Shown: piece after piece, positions 17,411 through 26,651 of the stretch
How positions within the stretch are numbered: position 1 is the first letter of the stretch
Layout of the letters: each line of letters begins with the position of its first letter
NCBI GenBank assembly: GCA_944391805.1
Contig: CALXUY010000084.1
Span: 1-56,124, forward strand
Length of the DNA: 56,124 nucleotides
Source of the DNA: an uncultured Clostridia bacterium
GTDB lineage: Bacteria; Bacillota; Clostridia; Oscillospirales; CAG-272
Reading direction: 5' to 3'
Made by a program: the position numbers and the translations under genes
The notes under the pieces: model-generated
What the model was told of the DNA's origin: nothing
The model's input: only the letters and a program-made list of their open reading frames with translations
Databases searched by the model: none

Positions 17411-19498
17411 TCACAGACTGTTCCGATGCATTCCCTGTTTCTCTTCCGCGCCGGAGCCAATGTGCCGGAGATGCTCTGTATAGCGGGTCAGAGTGTACAG
17501 CGTCACAAATTTGCCGTCATGGTAGGAGCAGGTTTCGCCCGCCGACTCCCGCACAACAAACAGCAGGTCGTCTCCCGCAAACGCGAAATCCACGTACTGA
17601 AAGGCGTGTGCATATACGGAGTGCATGGTGTTCATCATCTGACGATCCACCAGCAAAACCTCAACCGCCTCCCAATGCAGCAGATCGGCCGACACGGCCA
17701 GTCCCAGCACGTTCCGCTGATGCGTGTATGCCGCAGTGGGGAAAGAGGTTAGGGTCAGATACAGCCCGGTGCGGGAATCACGGCGGATACAGAACTTGGA
17801 CTGATTGGACGGAAATTCGATGATGCCGCGGCATTCCTCAACAGGAGAGAGCACCGCGCCGTCCGGCGAAAGCCGGAAAATGGCGGCCTGCCCCCATGTA
17901 GGGGAGGCATCGATGCGATACATGGCATACAGCGCCCCGTCCGGCCCCAGCACCACATTGCCCTCCTCAAAGCAGAACTGCTTCTTCGGATCGGTGCGCT
18001 TGCCGGTACGCGCCTCATAGTCGGCCCTGGTGATCAGACGGTTGGGATCGTTGGAGACCGTCCAGCTTTCGGTCTTGCATAAATCATCGGCGATGCAGGC
18101 GCTGATCACGGCATGGTTGTGCGCAAAATAGATCCGGCCGTTCGCCACCGCTGCGGCACAGGGCGCGCTGCCCGCCACCTGCAGGTCAAGCTCAGCCGTG
18201 CGCAGGCTGCCGCCCGCAGGGTCATATATGGCGAGCTGCACATTTCCCGTCGAAAGCCGGTTCCCCTCCAGCAGCAGCCTGCCGTTCAGCTCCAGCAGGC
18301 TGGCCCAGCGCATGTCATCCACATGTGCGAGCTGCTCCCAGGTCCTGCCCCCGTCGGTACTCCTTTTCAGCACCGTACAGGTGGCAATTTCGGCATGGTT
18401 CCGGAGCTCACTGATCTCATGCGAGAGATAGATCGCCGTGCGTCCGTCCGGCTCCTGTACCGTGCATACGGCTGGTGAATAGTAATTGACATAGGTATGC
18501 TGGGTATAATCAAAAATCCATTCGCTCTCATACCGCGAGCCGGCAACCTCCACACGGGTCTGCTCAACGCTGCAGACAGGCTCCGGCAGCACGGGATTGT
18601 GGAAAAACGCCTGCATTCTGTCAAGATACTGTGCATTGGAATAGCCGTTGATCACAGCGTCACGGTCATCATAGGACGGGGTATCTGCCGGCGCCGCCAC
18701 GGCAATGTCCCCGGACGCATCGAGATCAAGGCGGTGAGAGGCACTCCGGCTGCAAAGGTCGGTGAGGTCCGCATATCCATCCGCATCGGCAGCGACGGCC
18801 CTGCCGAAATACGAAGCCGCAAATGACGCCGGAATCAACACATGCCGCTCGGCCGAGAGCCTGGTGACTCTGCTGTAATCCCGGGGATCCAGCTTTACCA
18901 CAAAGCCGCGGAGCAACGCGCTCGAGCTGCCGGGTGACAGCACCAGCGTCCGCTCGCCCATCCGCCGGATCAGCGCGTCAACCAAGGCGATGTCGGCGCG
19001 GTCGCTCTCCCCCATCATGGAAGCCGCATGCTTTTGTACCCATGAGCCATAGGTTCCGTACAGTTCCCGGGCCAGCAGAACGGCCCTGCGGTAACAATCG
19101 TCCAGCGGCAGCTCCGACACCCGGCCGCAGATGAGGCTGTCATCCGCATCCTGCTCCGCACGCCCCAGCCGGTCCAGCAGCATCTGCGCCGCATAGGCAA
19201 GCCCGAAGCGGTCCTCCGAGGCCAGCACATAGGCCCCTCCGGCCGCACCGGAGAGAAACGCATCTCCCTGCGGCAGCCTCTCTTCGGGCAGCACTGCCCG
19301 CGCTGCCCTGCCGAGCAGAATAACCGGTCCGCCTTCTGCCGGAATTTTCCGGCTTTTTTCCTGCGGTACCGCCAGTACCGGAAGGCCACAGGCGGCCTGC
19401 AGCCGCCCGGCCAGCTTTTCTGCCGTCTCACGGGCGTTCTGCTCATCCGGACAATAAATGATCGGATACGGCTCGGCCCGGTTCTTATCAAATTTCAT
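17411..19498 (-). CDS. Cytosolic propeller protein with N-terminal ILIG domain
   Basis: A 695-residue protein, close in plan to the lipoprotein upstream but with no signal peptide. An N-terminal domain of about 110 residues (PIIYCPDEQNARETAEKLAG, then VILLGR) resembles the domains that precede GH20 and GH67 enzymes. Next come a helical YGTYGSWVQK segment, a region like the copper-amine-oxidase N-terminal fold (KLDPRDYSRVT...VLIPASFAASYFG...YADLTDLC), the conserved YSNAQYLDRMQAFFHNPVLP and VEQTRVEV, and a C-terminal propeller with an Asp box (RSTDGGRTW) and YLTLTSFPT. It is the final gene of its operon. The enzyme activity is unknown; sialidase-like hydrolysis is a guess from the propeller. 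Confidence 0.75.
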   Translation of the reverse strand: MKFDKNRAEPYPIIYCPDEQNARETAEKLAGRLQAACGLPVLAVPQEKSRKIPAEGGPVILLGRAARAVLPEERLPQGDAFLSGAAGGAYVLASEDRFGLAYAAQMLLDRLGRAEQDADDSLICGRVSELPLDDCYRRAVLLARELYGTYGSWVQKHAASMMGESDRADIALVDALIRRMGERTLVLSPGSSSALLRGFVVKLDPRDYSRVTRLSAERHVLIPASFAASYFGRAVAADADGYADLTDLCSRSASHRLDLDASGDIAVAAPADTPSYDDRDAVINGYSNAQYLDRMQAFFHNPVLPEPVCSVEQTRVEVAGSRYESEWIFDYTQHTYVNYYSPAVCTVQEPDGRTAIYLSHEISELRNHAEIATCTVLKRSTDGGRTWEQLAHVDDMRWASLLELNGRLLLEGNRLSTGNVQLAIYDPAGGSLRTAELDLQVAGSAPCAAAVANGRIYFAHNHAVISACIADDLCKTESWTVSNDPNRLITRADYEARTGKRTDPKKQFCFEEGNVVLGPDGALYAMYRIDASPTWGQAAIFRLSPDGAVLSPVEECRGIIEFPSNQSKFCIRRDSRTGLYLTLTSFPTAAYTHQRNVLGLAVSADLLHWEAVEVLLVDRQMMNTMHSVYAHAFQYVDFAFAGDDLLFVVRESAGETCSYHDGKFVTLYTLTRYTEHLRHIGSGAEEKQGMHRNSL

Positions 19499-19527
19499 GA
19501 TTCGGCTCCTTTCCCGCTGCCCTGTCG

Positions 19528-22122
19528 TTATGCCTGTGGGAGACGCTCTCGGATAAAGGCGGCATAATCCGACAGGGTGTAGAGTGTAATGGCATTGGAG
19601 TTGTGATAATTGCAGGCGTTTCCGAAGGCCTCACGGACAATCATCACAATATCGTCCCCGACAAAATCGAAATCGATATACTGGAAGGCATGTGCATACA
19701 TCGAGAGCGTATTGTTCATCATCTCGCGCTCGACCAGCAGAACATCCACAATCTCCCAGCGCAGCAGGTCCTCCGAGGCAAGCAGGGCCATTACGTTCCG
19801 CTGGTGGGGAGACTCGTTGGTCACCAGAGAGACGAACGTCAGGTACCGTCCGGTCGCCTCGTCATACTTGATCATGAACTTGGACTGCCCGGAGGGGAAG
19901 GCGATGAAGCCGTCCGCCACGCAGTGCTCGGACTGCACAGGAGTCAGGGTTCTGCCGTCCTCCGAAATCCGGAAGATGGCCGCATAGCCCCAGGTGGGAG
20001 ATGCGTCGATCCGGTAAATCGCGTACAGCTCCCCGTCACGCCCGAGGACAATGTTCCCCTCCTCCAGCCAGAAGCGCCCTGTCACCTTCTGACCGGTGGC
20101 CGCCTCATAATCGGCTTGGGTCAGCACCTCATTCGGGCTGACGGATTTGGTCCAGCTTTCTGCCTTGAGCAGATCACTCGTCACAGGTGCGCTGATCACC
20201 GCATTGTTGTGCGCGCGCCAGATCCGTCCGTTTGCCACGGCAATCGCCGTCGGCGCGGTTCCCATCACCGAAAAGCCGAGATCGCCCGACTCGAAGCTGC
20301 CACTGACCGGATCATAGATACACACCACCACATAGGAATTGCTGAAGCGCACCCCAAGCAGCAGTATTTTCCCATCCAGCTCACAAAGCCCGCCATAGGT
20401 CATGTCCTTGACCGTGGCAAGCTCGGTCCAGGTTTTGCCGCCGTCAATGCTCTTGAGAAAGCGGGTGATGGAGGAAAGCGTGGAATTGCCGCTGGCCATG
20501 CTCATCTCGGTCTCATCATATGCGGCATACAGGGTGTCCCCCACCGAGAGGATGGCAGGCGAACCATAGCAGATGTAAATTTCACGGGTATAATCGTATA
20601 CGTAGGTGGGATCCGGTTCGTTCGCCACAATTTCCACCCGCGTCTGCTCCACGTTGACGGTTGGCTCTGGCAGCACAGGGTTGCGGAAAAACTCCAGCAT
20701 CCGCGCAAGATACTGCCGGTTGGTGTAGCCGTTTACCTCGGCTGCGGGGTCGTCAAAGGGAGCAACCCCGGCCGGCGTGACCACAGCAACGCCGTCGCCG
20801 CCGGCATCGTCGAGCGTGTATTTGCCGCCGGACTGCGCGCAATACGCGGTAAGGTCCACATAGCCGTCGGCGTCAGCAGTCAGCGTATCGCCAAAGTACT
20901 GCGATGCAAAATCGACCGCAACCAGGATATGGCCGTCCGGCGAGCGCTTGGTCACCTTTCCGTAATCCACAGTGTCGAGCTTGACGACAAACCCCTGATG
21001 CAGGGCACTCGAGCTGCCAACCATAACGGCAAGACTGTCTCCCATGCGGGAGATCAGCGCCTCCACCAGCGCCTGGTCGTCCTGATCCGCCTGGCTCATC
21101 TGGGAGAGCTGCTTCTCCACCCACGAGCTGTAGGTTCCGTACAGGCTCTTGGAAAGCTGCACCGCGTTGGCATACAGCGCATCCTTGGGGCAATCGGCAA
21201 GGCCGCCGACAGCGTTGTCGGTCGAGGAAAGCTCCAGCGTGCCGGTACTGCGGTTGAACGCTTCCACAAGCTGCTGTGCTCCCAGCGCAATGCCGAACGG
21301 CTCGGTGGAGTAAATCACATAGGAGTCATCCAGCACACCGTACAGATAGGCCCCATCCTCTGTGATATATTTTTCCGCCAGCGCAGCGGCATCCCGCTCC
21401 ACGCTGCCCAGCAGAATCTCGTTTTCAAAGCTCTGGCTGTCAGCGGCGGCCGTCACATTCAGTCCGCTGTTCTCCCTGATGTAAGAGGCGAGGCGTGTGG
21501 CGATCAGCCACTGCTCCGGGTCGGTGGCGCTGTAAATCAGCTTGTACTCCGCATCGCCTGAAAGAGTCATATGCGAGGCCGAGGCCACGGGGTCGTAGCT
21601 GTAGGAGAGATCCGCATTCAGCTCCCATCCCTCCTGTGCGGCAGCGGCAAACAGCGTATCGGTGAAATATCTATCCAGCAGCAGATACCCCTGTGTACCG
21701 GAGGCATACAGCGCCAGCGTTTCGGCATCAGTCCGGACCGCATACGCATTCTCCGGCGTTTGCGCCTTCAGCTCATCCGAGATCGGGCTGCCCGTGTCTC
21801 CGATGAGAATTTTGTGCTCATATCGGTCCAGCTCATCGGCTCCTCGCAGGGGCAGCATCACGCCCGTGGTATTCCGGATGGCGTTTTGCACGGTCAGGGC
21901 AAAGCTCTTGGCAAGCGGATCGGTGAGATCCGCAAGAATGGCAAAATCACTCTTTCCGTCGGCAACAATCGTCAAAGCCGACTTCCCGTCAGGCGGGGTA
22001 ACCTGCCCGGACGTCACCGCATTCGTGACGGAATCGTCGGGCGGACCGCCCTGCGGAGTGCAGGACATCAGCAATGCAATGGGCATCAGCAAAAGCAGAA
22101 ATCGTTTTTTCATGGGTTTCAT
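19528..22122 (-). CDS. Large propeller lipoprotein with two ILIG domains
   Basis: An 864-residue lipoprotein (lipobox ending LLMSC at Cys21). It carries two N-terminal Rossmann-like ILIG domains (HKILIGDTGSPIS near residue 110 and ENEILLGSVERDA near 235). Then follow LYGTYSSWVEK, a copper-amine-oxidase-N-like region (KLDTVDYGKVT...YVDLTAYC), the YTNRQYLARMLEFFRNPVLP and VEQTRVEI blocks, and a propeller with KSIDGGKTW. The start was chosen so that AAAGGA stands five bases ahead; an ATG at 22128 abuts the ribosome site. The cytosolic paralogue follows after 29 bases. The protein probably hydrolyses or binds a surface glycan; no assignment to a GH family is safe from reading alone. Confidence 0.75.
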   Translation of the reverse strand: MKPMKKRFLLLLMPIALLMSCTPQGGPPDDSVTNAVTSGQVTPPDGKSALTIVADGKSDFAILADLTDPLAKSFALTVQNAIRNTTGVMLPLRGADELDRYEHKILIGDTGSPISDELKAQTPENAYAVRTDAETLALYASGTQGYLLLDRYFTDTLFAAAAQEGWELNADLSYSYDPVASASHMTLSGDAEYKLIYSATDPEQWLIATRLASYIRENSGLNVTAAADSQSFENEILLGSVERDAAALAEKYITEDGAYLYGVLDDSYVIYSTEPFGIALGAQQLVEAFNRSTGTLELSSTDNAVGGLADCPKDALYANAVQLSKSLYGTYSSWVEKQLSQMSQADQDDQALVEALISRMGDSLAVMVGSSSALHQGFVVKLDTVDYGKVTKRSPDGHILVAVDFASQYFGDTLTADADGYVDLTAYCAQSGGKYTLDDAGGDGVAVVTPAGVAPFDDPAAEVNGYTNRQYLARMLEFFRNPVLPEPTVNVEQTRVEIVANEPDPTYVYDYTREIYICYGSPAILSVGDTLYAAYDETEMSMASGNSTLSSITRFLKSIDGGKTWTELATVKDMTYGGLCELDGKILLLGVRFSNSYVVVCIYDPVSGSFESGDLGFSVMGTAPTAIAVANGRIWRAHNNAVISAPVTSDLLKAESWTKSVSPNEVLTQADYEAATGQKVTGRFWLEEGNIVLGRDGELYAIYRIDASPTWGYAAIFRISEDGRTLTPVQSEHCVADGFIAFPSGQSKFMIKYDEATGRYLTFVSLVTNESPHQRNVMALLASEDLLRWEIVDVLLVEREMMNNTLSMYAHAFQYIDFDFVGDDIVMIVREAFGNACNYHNSNAITLYTLSDYAAFIRERLPQA

Positions 22123-22383
22123 TTTCATCCTTTCACAGGGGCGCCGTGCGGAGGAAGCGTTTTCCGAAACGGGTTCCCCATGCCCCTTTCAAACATGTTC
22201 AAAAGGCAATCGACCGTACAATCGATCTTCCGTATCCGGTAAACATTCTGATCCGTGTGCTTTGCACAAGTCACCGGCTTCAGACGGTTTACAGGCGCAG
22301 AGCCGGTCCCATTGAGGGAGCGGTTGGAAATGTTCCCGTCCCGCAAAAATCTCCCCGCGCCGGCTCTGTTGTCTCCAACCCGG

Positions 22384-22414
22384 GCCGCCGGCTCCCAATG
22401 AGGGTGCCGGCGGC
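22384..22414 (-). terminator. GC-rich hairpin downstream of the anchored LamG gene
   Basis: GCCGCCGGC (22384-22392) pairs with GCCGGCGGC (22406-22414). It lacks a T run and may slow rather than end transcription. The rest of 22123-22423 shows a second long-range pairing (CAGAGCCGG near 22300 with CCGGCTCTG near 22360) and no gene. Confidence 0.45.
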
Positions 22415-22423
22415 AGAAAGCAT

Positions 22424-23503
22424 TCAGTTCTTCTTGGTTTTCATGGCCAGCCACGCACCGCCGACAATCAGCAGCAGCGAGGAAGCGCTCAGCGCCAGAG
22501 AGGAGGCGCAGCCGCCGTCATCGCCGCCGGAAGCATCGGTCTCGGAGCCGGAAGGCGTTTGCGCTTCATCCTCGGTTTCCTTTGGTTCATCGGTCTCATC
22601 ATCACCGGGGGTTTTGCCGGTCTCATCGTCCCCGGGAGTCTCGTCGGTGTCATTGCCGCCCGTGGTCTCCTCGTCCCCGCCAACCTCGTCGGGGTAGTTG
22701 ATGGCTACCAGATCATCATCGGTCAGCACCTTGTTGTAAACACGCACGTCGTCAATATCGAACTCTGTTGCCCCCTTGACATTGCGGTTGCCCAAAGAAA
22801 TCATTGTGGCTGTCGACATATAGTCCTCGGCATTGTCCGCGCAGGAGGCCTCCAGCACGGTCAGATAGGTATGCCCGCCGTCAATCGAAAGGTAACACAG
22901 ATAGTTCCATTCCTTGGCCGTTTCGTCGTACTGCATGGTAATGGCAAAATGCACCCAATCGCCGCCTTCATAGGGCAGGGTCGCCACTACCTGGGCAGCC
23001 AGCGCACCGGAGGTAAAGGAATAGTCCTTGGTTTTGTTGGCGGTGTTGCAGTTGCCGCTGTAAAAGCGAAGCAGATGGCTGCTGCCGGTTTCGGAAACGC
23101 GGAAGAAATCCCGGAAGCCGCCCATGGTCAGACCGTCGCCATAGAGCTTGAAGGAGTAGTAAAAGGTGAATTCCCCGCTGTCGTTGGAGGGCAGGTCGGT
23201 ATTGGCAGCGTTGCCGTTGGCATCGGCCTTGTCAAATTCCGCGACCAAACCGTCAACGCCCTTGAGATGCGCCACGCCGTCGGCAATGCTCACATCCTCG
23301 GCCTTGTAGGCCGTGATATCGTCCTTGGAGCTGCCCGCGGGCGCCTTGTCCGAGAGCTGGGTTTCGATGTCGTCGCCTTCAAAATCGTAGTGAATGATCA
23401 GGTTTTCATCCAGTGAAGCCGCGGGCTGTTCCGCGGCCGATACCGGCAGCAGACCGGCAATCAGAGCCAGCGCAATGAGGCAGATCAAAGTCATTTTTTT
23501 CAT
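22424..23503 (-). CDS. LamG-like surface lectin with C-terminal Gly-Cys anchor
   Basis: A 359-residue secreted protein. The signal peptide is followed by LDENLIIHYDFEGDD, the usual start of a concanavalin-like LamG-type domain, and by FTFYYSFKL, GDWVHFAITMQYDE, WNYLCYLSIDGGHTY and IDDVRVYNKVLTDDDL at its end. A spacer of about 60 residues rich in Asp, Glu, Thr and Gly follows, then GGCASS, about 20 hydrophobic residues and KTKKN. It should be a cell-surface carbohydrate-binding protein. AAAGGA lies eight bases before this ATG. It is a paralogue of the unanchored protein upstream. Confidence 0.85.
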   Translation of the reverse strand: MKKMTLICLIALALIAGLLPVSAAEQPAASLDENLIIHYDFEGDDIETQLSDKAPAGSSKDDITAYKAEDVSIADGVAHLKGVDGLVAEFDKADANGNAANTDLPSNDSGEFTFYYSFKLYGDGLTMGGFRDFFRVSETGSSHLLRFYSGNCNTANKTKDYSFTSGALAAQVVATLPYEGGDWVHFAITMQYDETAKEWNYLCYLSIDGGHTYLTVLEASCADNAEDYMSTATMISLGNRNVKGATEFDIDDVRVYNKVLTDDDLVAINYPDEVGGDEETTGGNDTDETPGDDETGKTPGDDETDEPKETEDEAQTPSGSETDASGGDDGGCASSLALSASSLLLIVGGAWLAMKTKKN

Positions 23504-23587
23504 GATGCAAATCCTTTCCTGATTCAAATTTTTTTACTGCTTCTGAAAACATCCAGAAATACATATGTGAGCCTGATACCGACCGGA

Positions 23588-23728
23588 TCAGAGCTGCAGG
23601 CCGTTCCCATCATTCCAGCCGAGAACGTCACCATAGCCGGAATCATCTGCATTCAGGCTGGTGGCAATCAGGTCGGCTGCCTGCAGGCGGGCCGCGTGCA
23701 AAGCAGGAGCCTCATAACTGCGTTTCAT
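23588..23728 (-). CDS. Micropeptide, M-K-x-x-Y-x-x-P family, member 2
   Basis: A 46-residue peptide. It begins MKRSYEAPAL and has DLIATS at residues 19-24, aligning without gaps to member 3 at 38965 (Tyr5, Pro8, Leu/Met10, Asp19, Ile21, Thr23, Ser24). The tail is rich in Gly, Asp and Asn. GGAGG lies ten bases before the ATG, and the ATG overlaps the stop of the LamG gene upstream as ATGA, so the two are probably translationally coupled. There is no signal peptide and no Cys. The product's role is unknown. Confidence 0.8.
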   Translation of the reverse strand: MKRSYEAPALHAARLQAADLIATSLNADDSGYGDVLGWNDGNGLQL

Positions 23729-24996
23729 CGTCCGGGTTCCTCCTTTCCGGCCAACTCCGCAAGGGGGGATACAGTTGAGGAAGATTGCCACACTCCGCCC
23801 GTGTACACCACGGTGCAGGTCGTGCCGTATACCCGTTCGCCATTGCCGTCGAGCGCCACATGATAGGGCCGGACGGTAAAGGTGACCGTGAAATCCGAGC
23901 CGTTCTCGGATACGGGAATGTCCTGAATGCTCAGCGCATACAGGTAGCTGCCGGCACCGCGCAGCTCCTGTGCCGTGTAGGTTCGGACGCCGCCGAGGCC
24001 TGCCTCATCATTGGCAACCAGCGAGCCGTACACACAGGACGCGCTTTTTTCCCAACGGTAGCCGTTCTGCGCGGTGATCTCAAAGCCCACCTCACGGTAT
24101 GCAAGGCTGTCGATGCTGCCCACAAACCGGACGGCATAGGTTCCGGCATCAGGGCCCGCAATGGCGGTCTGCACACCGTGGAACACCGCGCCGGGTGCAT
24201 CCGCGCCGACGGAAGCCAGCTCCTCCGGCGTCAGTACTTTGCTGTATATACGAAAATCGTCAAAACAGTAGGCAATTTTACCTCCACTGGTATTGGAATA
24301 TCCGAGGTTGATCTGCGAAGCGCTCGAAAGCGGATTGGCCCCCGCAAAGGTAAAGGTGCCCTTGTTTTCATATGTCCGGCCCCCATCGGCAGAGAGATAC
24401 AGCATACAGGTCAGCTCGCCGGAGGCTTCATTGAACTGCATTGTCAGAGCCAGATTGATAGATTCGCCCGCCTGATTGGGTATGCTCACCAGCTCCTGCG
24501 CCGTCGGGTTCCCGGTATAATTTCCGCCCTTGATATACAGCTTGGTGGTATCCCCCGTGGAGGGGACTCCATAAACCCGAACAAAATGACGGATCGAGAA
24601 TACATCCTGATAACCGCCTGTGCCGATTTTCTCGGTGTTGACCAGATTGAAGCGGGTCAGGACCGTGATCGCGTCCCCATTTTGGAGGTCGCGCGCCGCA
24701 CTGCTGCCGAACACGTGATAGAAATGCGGAGCTTCACCGGGGGCCACATATGCAATTCCGTCTGCAACATAGCTGGTGGTTCGGTCTTTGGTTGTAAAGA
24801 CCAGATCTTCCCCGCTGATACCGGCCTTCGCCTTGTCCGAGAGTGCCTCTGCTTCGGTTTCGCCCTCAAAATCGTAATGCACGACCAGCTCATCATCCAA
24901 CGATGAGGAACTGACAGCCTCCTCCGCCGTAGCAACGGGGATGGCACCGCAGAGAAGGAATACGAAGCACAGGATCCATGCAACTGTTTTTTTCAT
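23725..24996 (-). CDS. Secreted LamG-like protein with Ig-like C-terminal module
   Basis: A 423-residue secreted protein. The signal peptide (WILCFVFLLCGAIPVATAEE) is followed by LDDELVVHYDFEGET, a concanavalin-like domain paralogous to the anchored protein downstream (ESINLALTMQFNE, LYLSADGGRTY, FDDFRIYSKVLTPEEL), and a C-terminal module of about 140 residues starting GVQTAIAGPDAGTYAVRF. A like module ends the 606-residue protein at 44435. It lacks the membrane anchor. The start is uncertain: AAAGGA lies about 15 bases before this ATG, while an in-frame ATG at 25020 has no ribosome site. Its stop overlaps the micropeptide start. Confidence 0.82.
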   Translation of the reverse strand: MKKTVAWILCFVFLLCGAIPVATAEEAVSSSSLDDELVVHYDFEGETEAEALSDKAKAGISGEDLVFTTKDRTTSYVADGIAYVAPGEAPHFYHVFGSSAARDLQNGDAITVLTRFNLVNTEKIGTGGYQDVFSIRHFVRVYGVPSTGDTTKLYIKGGNYTGNPTAQELVSIPNQAGESINLALTMQFNEASGELTCMLYLSADGGRTYENKGTFTFAGANPLSSASQINLGYSNTSGGKIAYCFDDFRIYSKVLTPEELASVGADAPGAVFHGVQTAIAGPDAGTYAVRFVGSIDSLAYREVGFEITAQNGYRWEKSASCVYGSLVANDEAGLGGVRTYTAQELRGAGSYLYALSIQDIPVSENGSDFTVTFTVRPYHVALDGNGERVYGTTCTVVYTGGVWQSSSTVSPLAELAGKEEPGR

Positions 24997-25053
24997 TGTT
25001 ATTTCGCTGTTTCCTTTCATCTGTTTGGTTGGTTCTGTCCGAGCCTGTCCTTA

Positions 25054-25081
25054 CCGCCGCACTCCCGCGGGAGTGCGGCGG
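25054..25081. terminator. Perfect 28-bp palindrome with T run
   Basis: The 28 bases form an uninterrupted palindrome and seven T follow on the plus strand (25084-25090). It lies directly after the stop of the solute-binding gene on the minus strand, where the same run reads as A before the stem. It may attenuate the operon between this gene and the LamG genes. Confidence 0.6.
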
Positions 25082-25088
25082 CGTTTTT

Positions 25089-26507
25089 TTACTCCTGCGC
25101 TCCGGTCAGAGATGCAAATTTATTGATGTCCGCCTGAATCAGGCCGACAATGCCTGCATATCTGCCGACATATCCGCCCATTCCCTGCGTAATGGTGGTT
25201 CCGATAAAGGTACGGGAGCCGCCGAGATTGGAAACGAGATTGATATCAAAATACATGTTGTCAAAAATGATGTCAAGAAGCTCGGAAGAGGTTGCATCCT
25301 GCGCCACCTGATATTTGACCAGTGCGTCGTACTTTTCCGGCTTGATGAGCTCATAGCCGAGGAAGCAGTAGGCCTCCAGGAACAGGCCGACCCACTCCAG
25401 CCGATCCCCTCCCACATAGGAAGGAATCGCAACCGCAAAGCTGCTCGAAGGCCACGAACAACTGATGTACTCCTCCTGCTGGGTGTCATATTTGGGGCAG
25501 GGGATAATGCCGTAATCAATCGGAGAGGAAGGCAGGAAATTTTCCATATATCCGACAGTTGTGAAGTAGAACAGCGAATCGCCGCCGGTAAAGCTCTCGG
25601 AGGATACGGTGATGTTGCCGTAAATGGTCTTGGCCGGATCAAACGCGGCCAGAATCTTCTCCAGAATCTGCACATTCTCGTCGCTGGCCAGATCCACAAC
25701 AATCTGCCCCTCCTCAATTGTGGCAAACCGGCCGCCCGCGCTGGCAAACAGCCCGTAAGGGCCAACGCCAGAGGAAAACGCGATGGCGCAATCCTGCCCT
25801 TCGGCATTCTGAATCACATTGTCGGTACAGATCTTCTGCATTTCCTCCAGCGTCCAGTTGCCGGAGGTAACGGTGGTGTACAGGTCGCCAATGCCAAGGT
25901 CATTGGCCATGCGCTTGTTATATGCCATTGCCAGCACGGCGCCGTAATACCACTCGGCTACAGGCCCCGCCGTGATGTACAGTGCGTTGTTGATGGTGAG
26001 GTTGTCGTTCAGAGACTGGCACCACCACTCATTCTCCAGTGACAGAGAGTTGACGGTGTGCAGGTTGGCCGCCACACCATTGATGGCCAGCTGCATCAGA
26101 TTGTCCGGCTGTTGAATGAACATGTCCACGTTGTCTGTGTTCAGCAATGCCATCTGCAGCATTTCCCGCGCCTCGTCGGCGTCCTGCCCGTTGACGATTT
26201 CGGAATAACTGACCACAATCCCGTAATCGGCCGCGAGCTTTTCATCCCGTTGATATTTTTTCTGGTCTACCGAATCCGCATCATCCGGCATTTCCTCCAA
26301 TACAATATTGGAATCGATGGTGCAGATTTTCACATCCTTATACGCGGAATCGGCCAGTGGAAGCGTGTCGAGGTAATATTCCTCACCGGTTTGCTCTTCC
26401 CGTATAGCCTCGGTATCCGTAGGCTCCTCCTCGGTCTGTTTGCAGCCTGCAAAGGCAAACAGCAGTGTAACGATTGCCAATACGCAAGCAATCAGCTTCT
26501 TTGACAT
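25089..26507 (-). CDS. Extracellular solute-binding lipoprotein
   Basis: A 472-residue lipoprotein with a lipobox FAGC at Cys22 and a Glu/Thr-rich linker. It shares with the three other solute-binding lipoproteins here a WWCQSLND...NNALYITAG block, AMAYNKRMANDLGIGDLYTT and SGNWTLEEMQKIC. It also has the C-terminal SSELLDIIFDNMYFD found near the end of these proteins. AAAGGAG lies before the ATG. The predicted role is capture of a sugar or oligosaccharide; no permease is near. It sits between the metabolic genes (isomerase and oxidoreductase) and the lectin genes. Confidence 0.85.
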   Translation of the reverse strand: MSKKLIACVLAIVTLLFAFAGCKQTEEEPTDTEAIREEQTGEEYYLDTLPLADSAYKDVKICTIDSNIVLEEMPDDADSVDQKKYQRDEKLAADYGIVVSYSEIVNGQDADEAREMLQMALLNTDNVDMFIQQPDNLMQLAINGVAANLHTVNSLSLENEWWCQSLNDNLTINNALYITAGPVAEWYYGAVLAMAYNKRMANDLGIGDLYTTVTSGNWTLEEMQKICTDNVIQNAEGQDCAIAFSSGVGPYGLFASAGGRFATIEEGQIVVDLASDENVQILEKILAAFDPAKTIYGNITVSSESFTGGDSLFYFTTVGYMENFLPSSPIDYGIIPCPKYDTQQEEYISCSWPSSSFAVAIPSYVGGDRLEWVGLFLEAYCFLGYELIKPEKYDALVKYQVAQDATSSELLDIIFDNMYFDINLVSNLGGSRTFIGTTITQGMGGYVGRYAGIVGLIQADINKFASLTGAQE

Positions 26508-26651
26508 GATCGGTTCTCCTTTCTAATTGGTTGATACAAATTTCAAAATCATACAGTGTACAGATTGTTCTCCTTCACCTCCCGTTGATGAATTTTCTGA
26601 TTCCGCAATCATACCCCCCTTTCTCTGTTCCGGATCCGACCATCGGCTGTT

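Noticed and set aside
19603..21561. A 652-codon frame antisense to the propeller lipoprotein
   Set aside because: Same reason; the minus-strand gene has a lipobox, Asp box and paralogues.
26520..26651. A 29-codon frame (MIAESENSS...) between the oxidoreductase and solute-binding genes
   Set aside because: The purine-rich sequence abuts the ATG with almost no spacing, and it does not match the micropeptide family.
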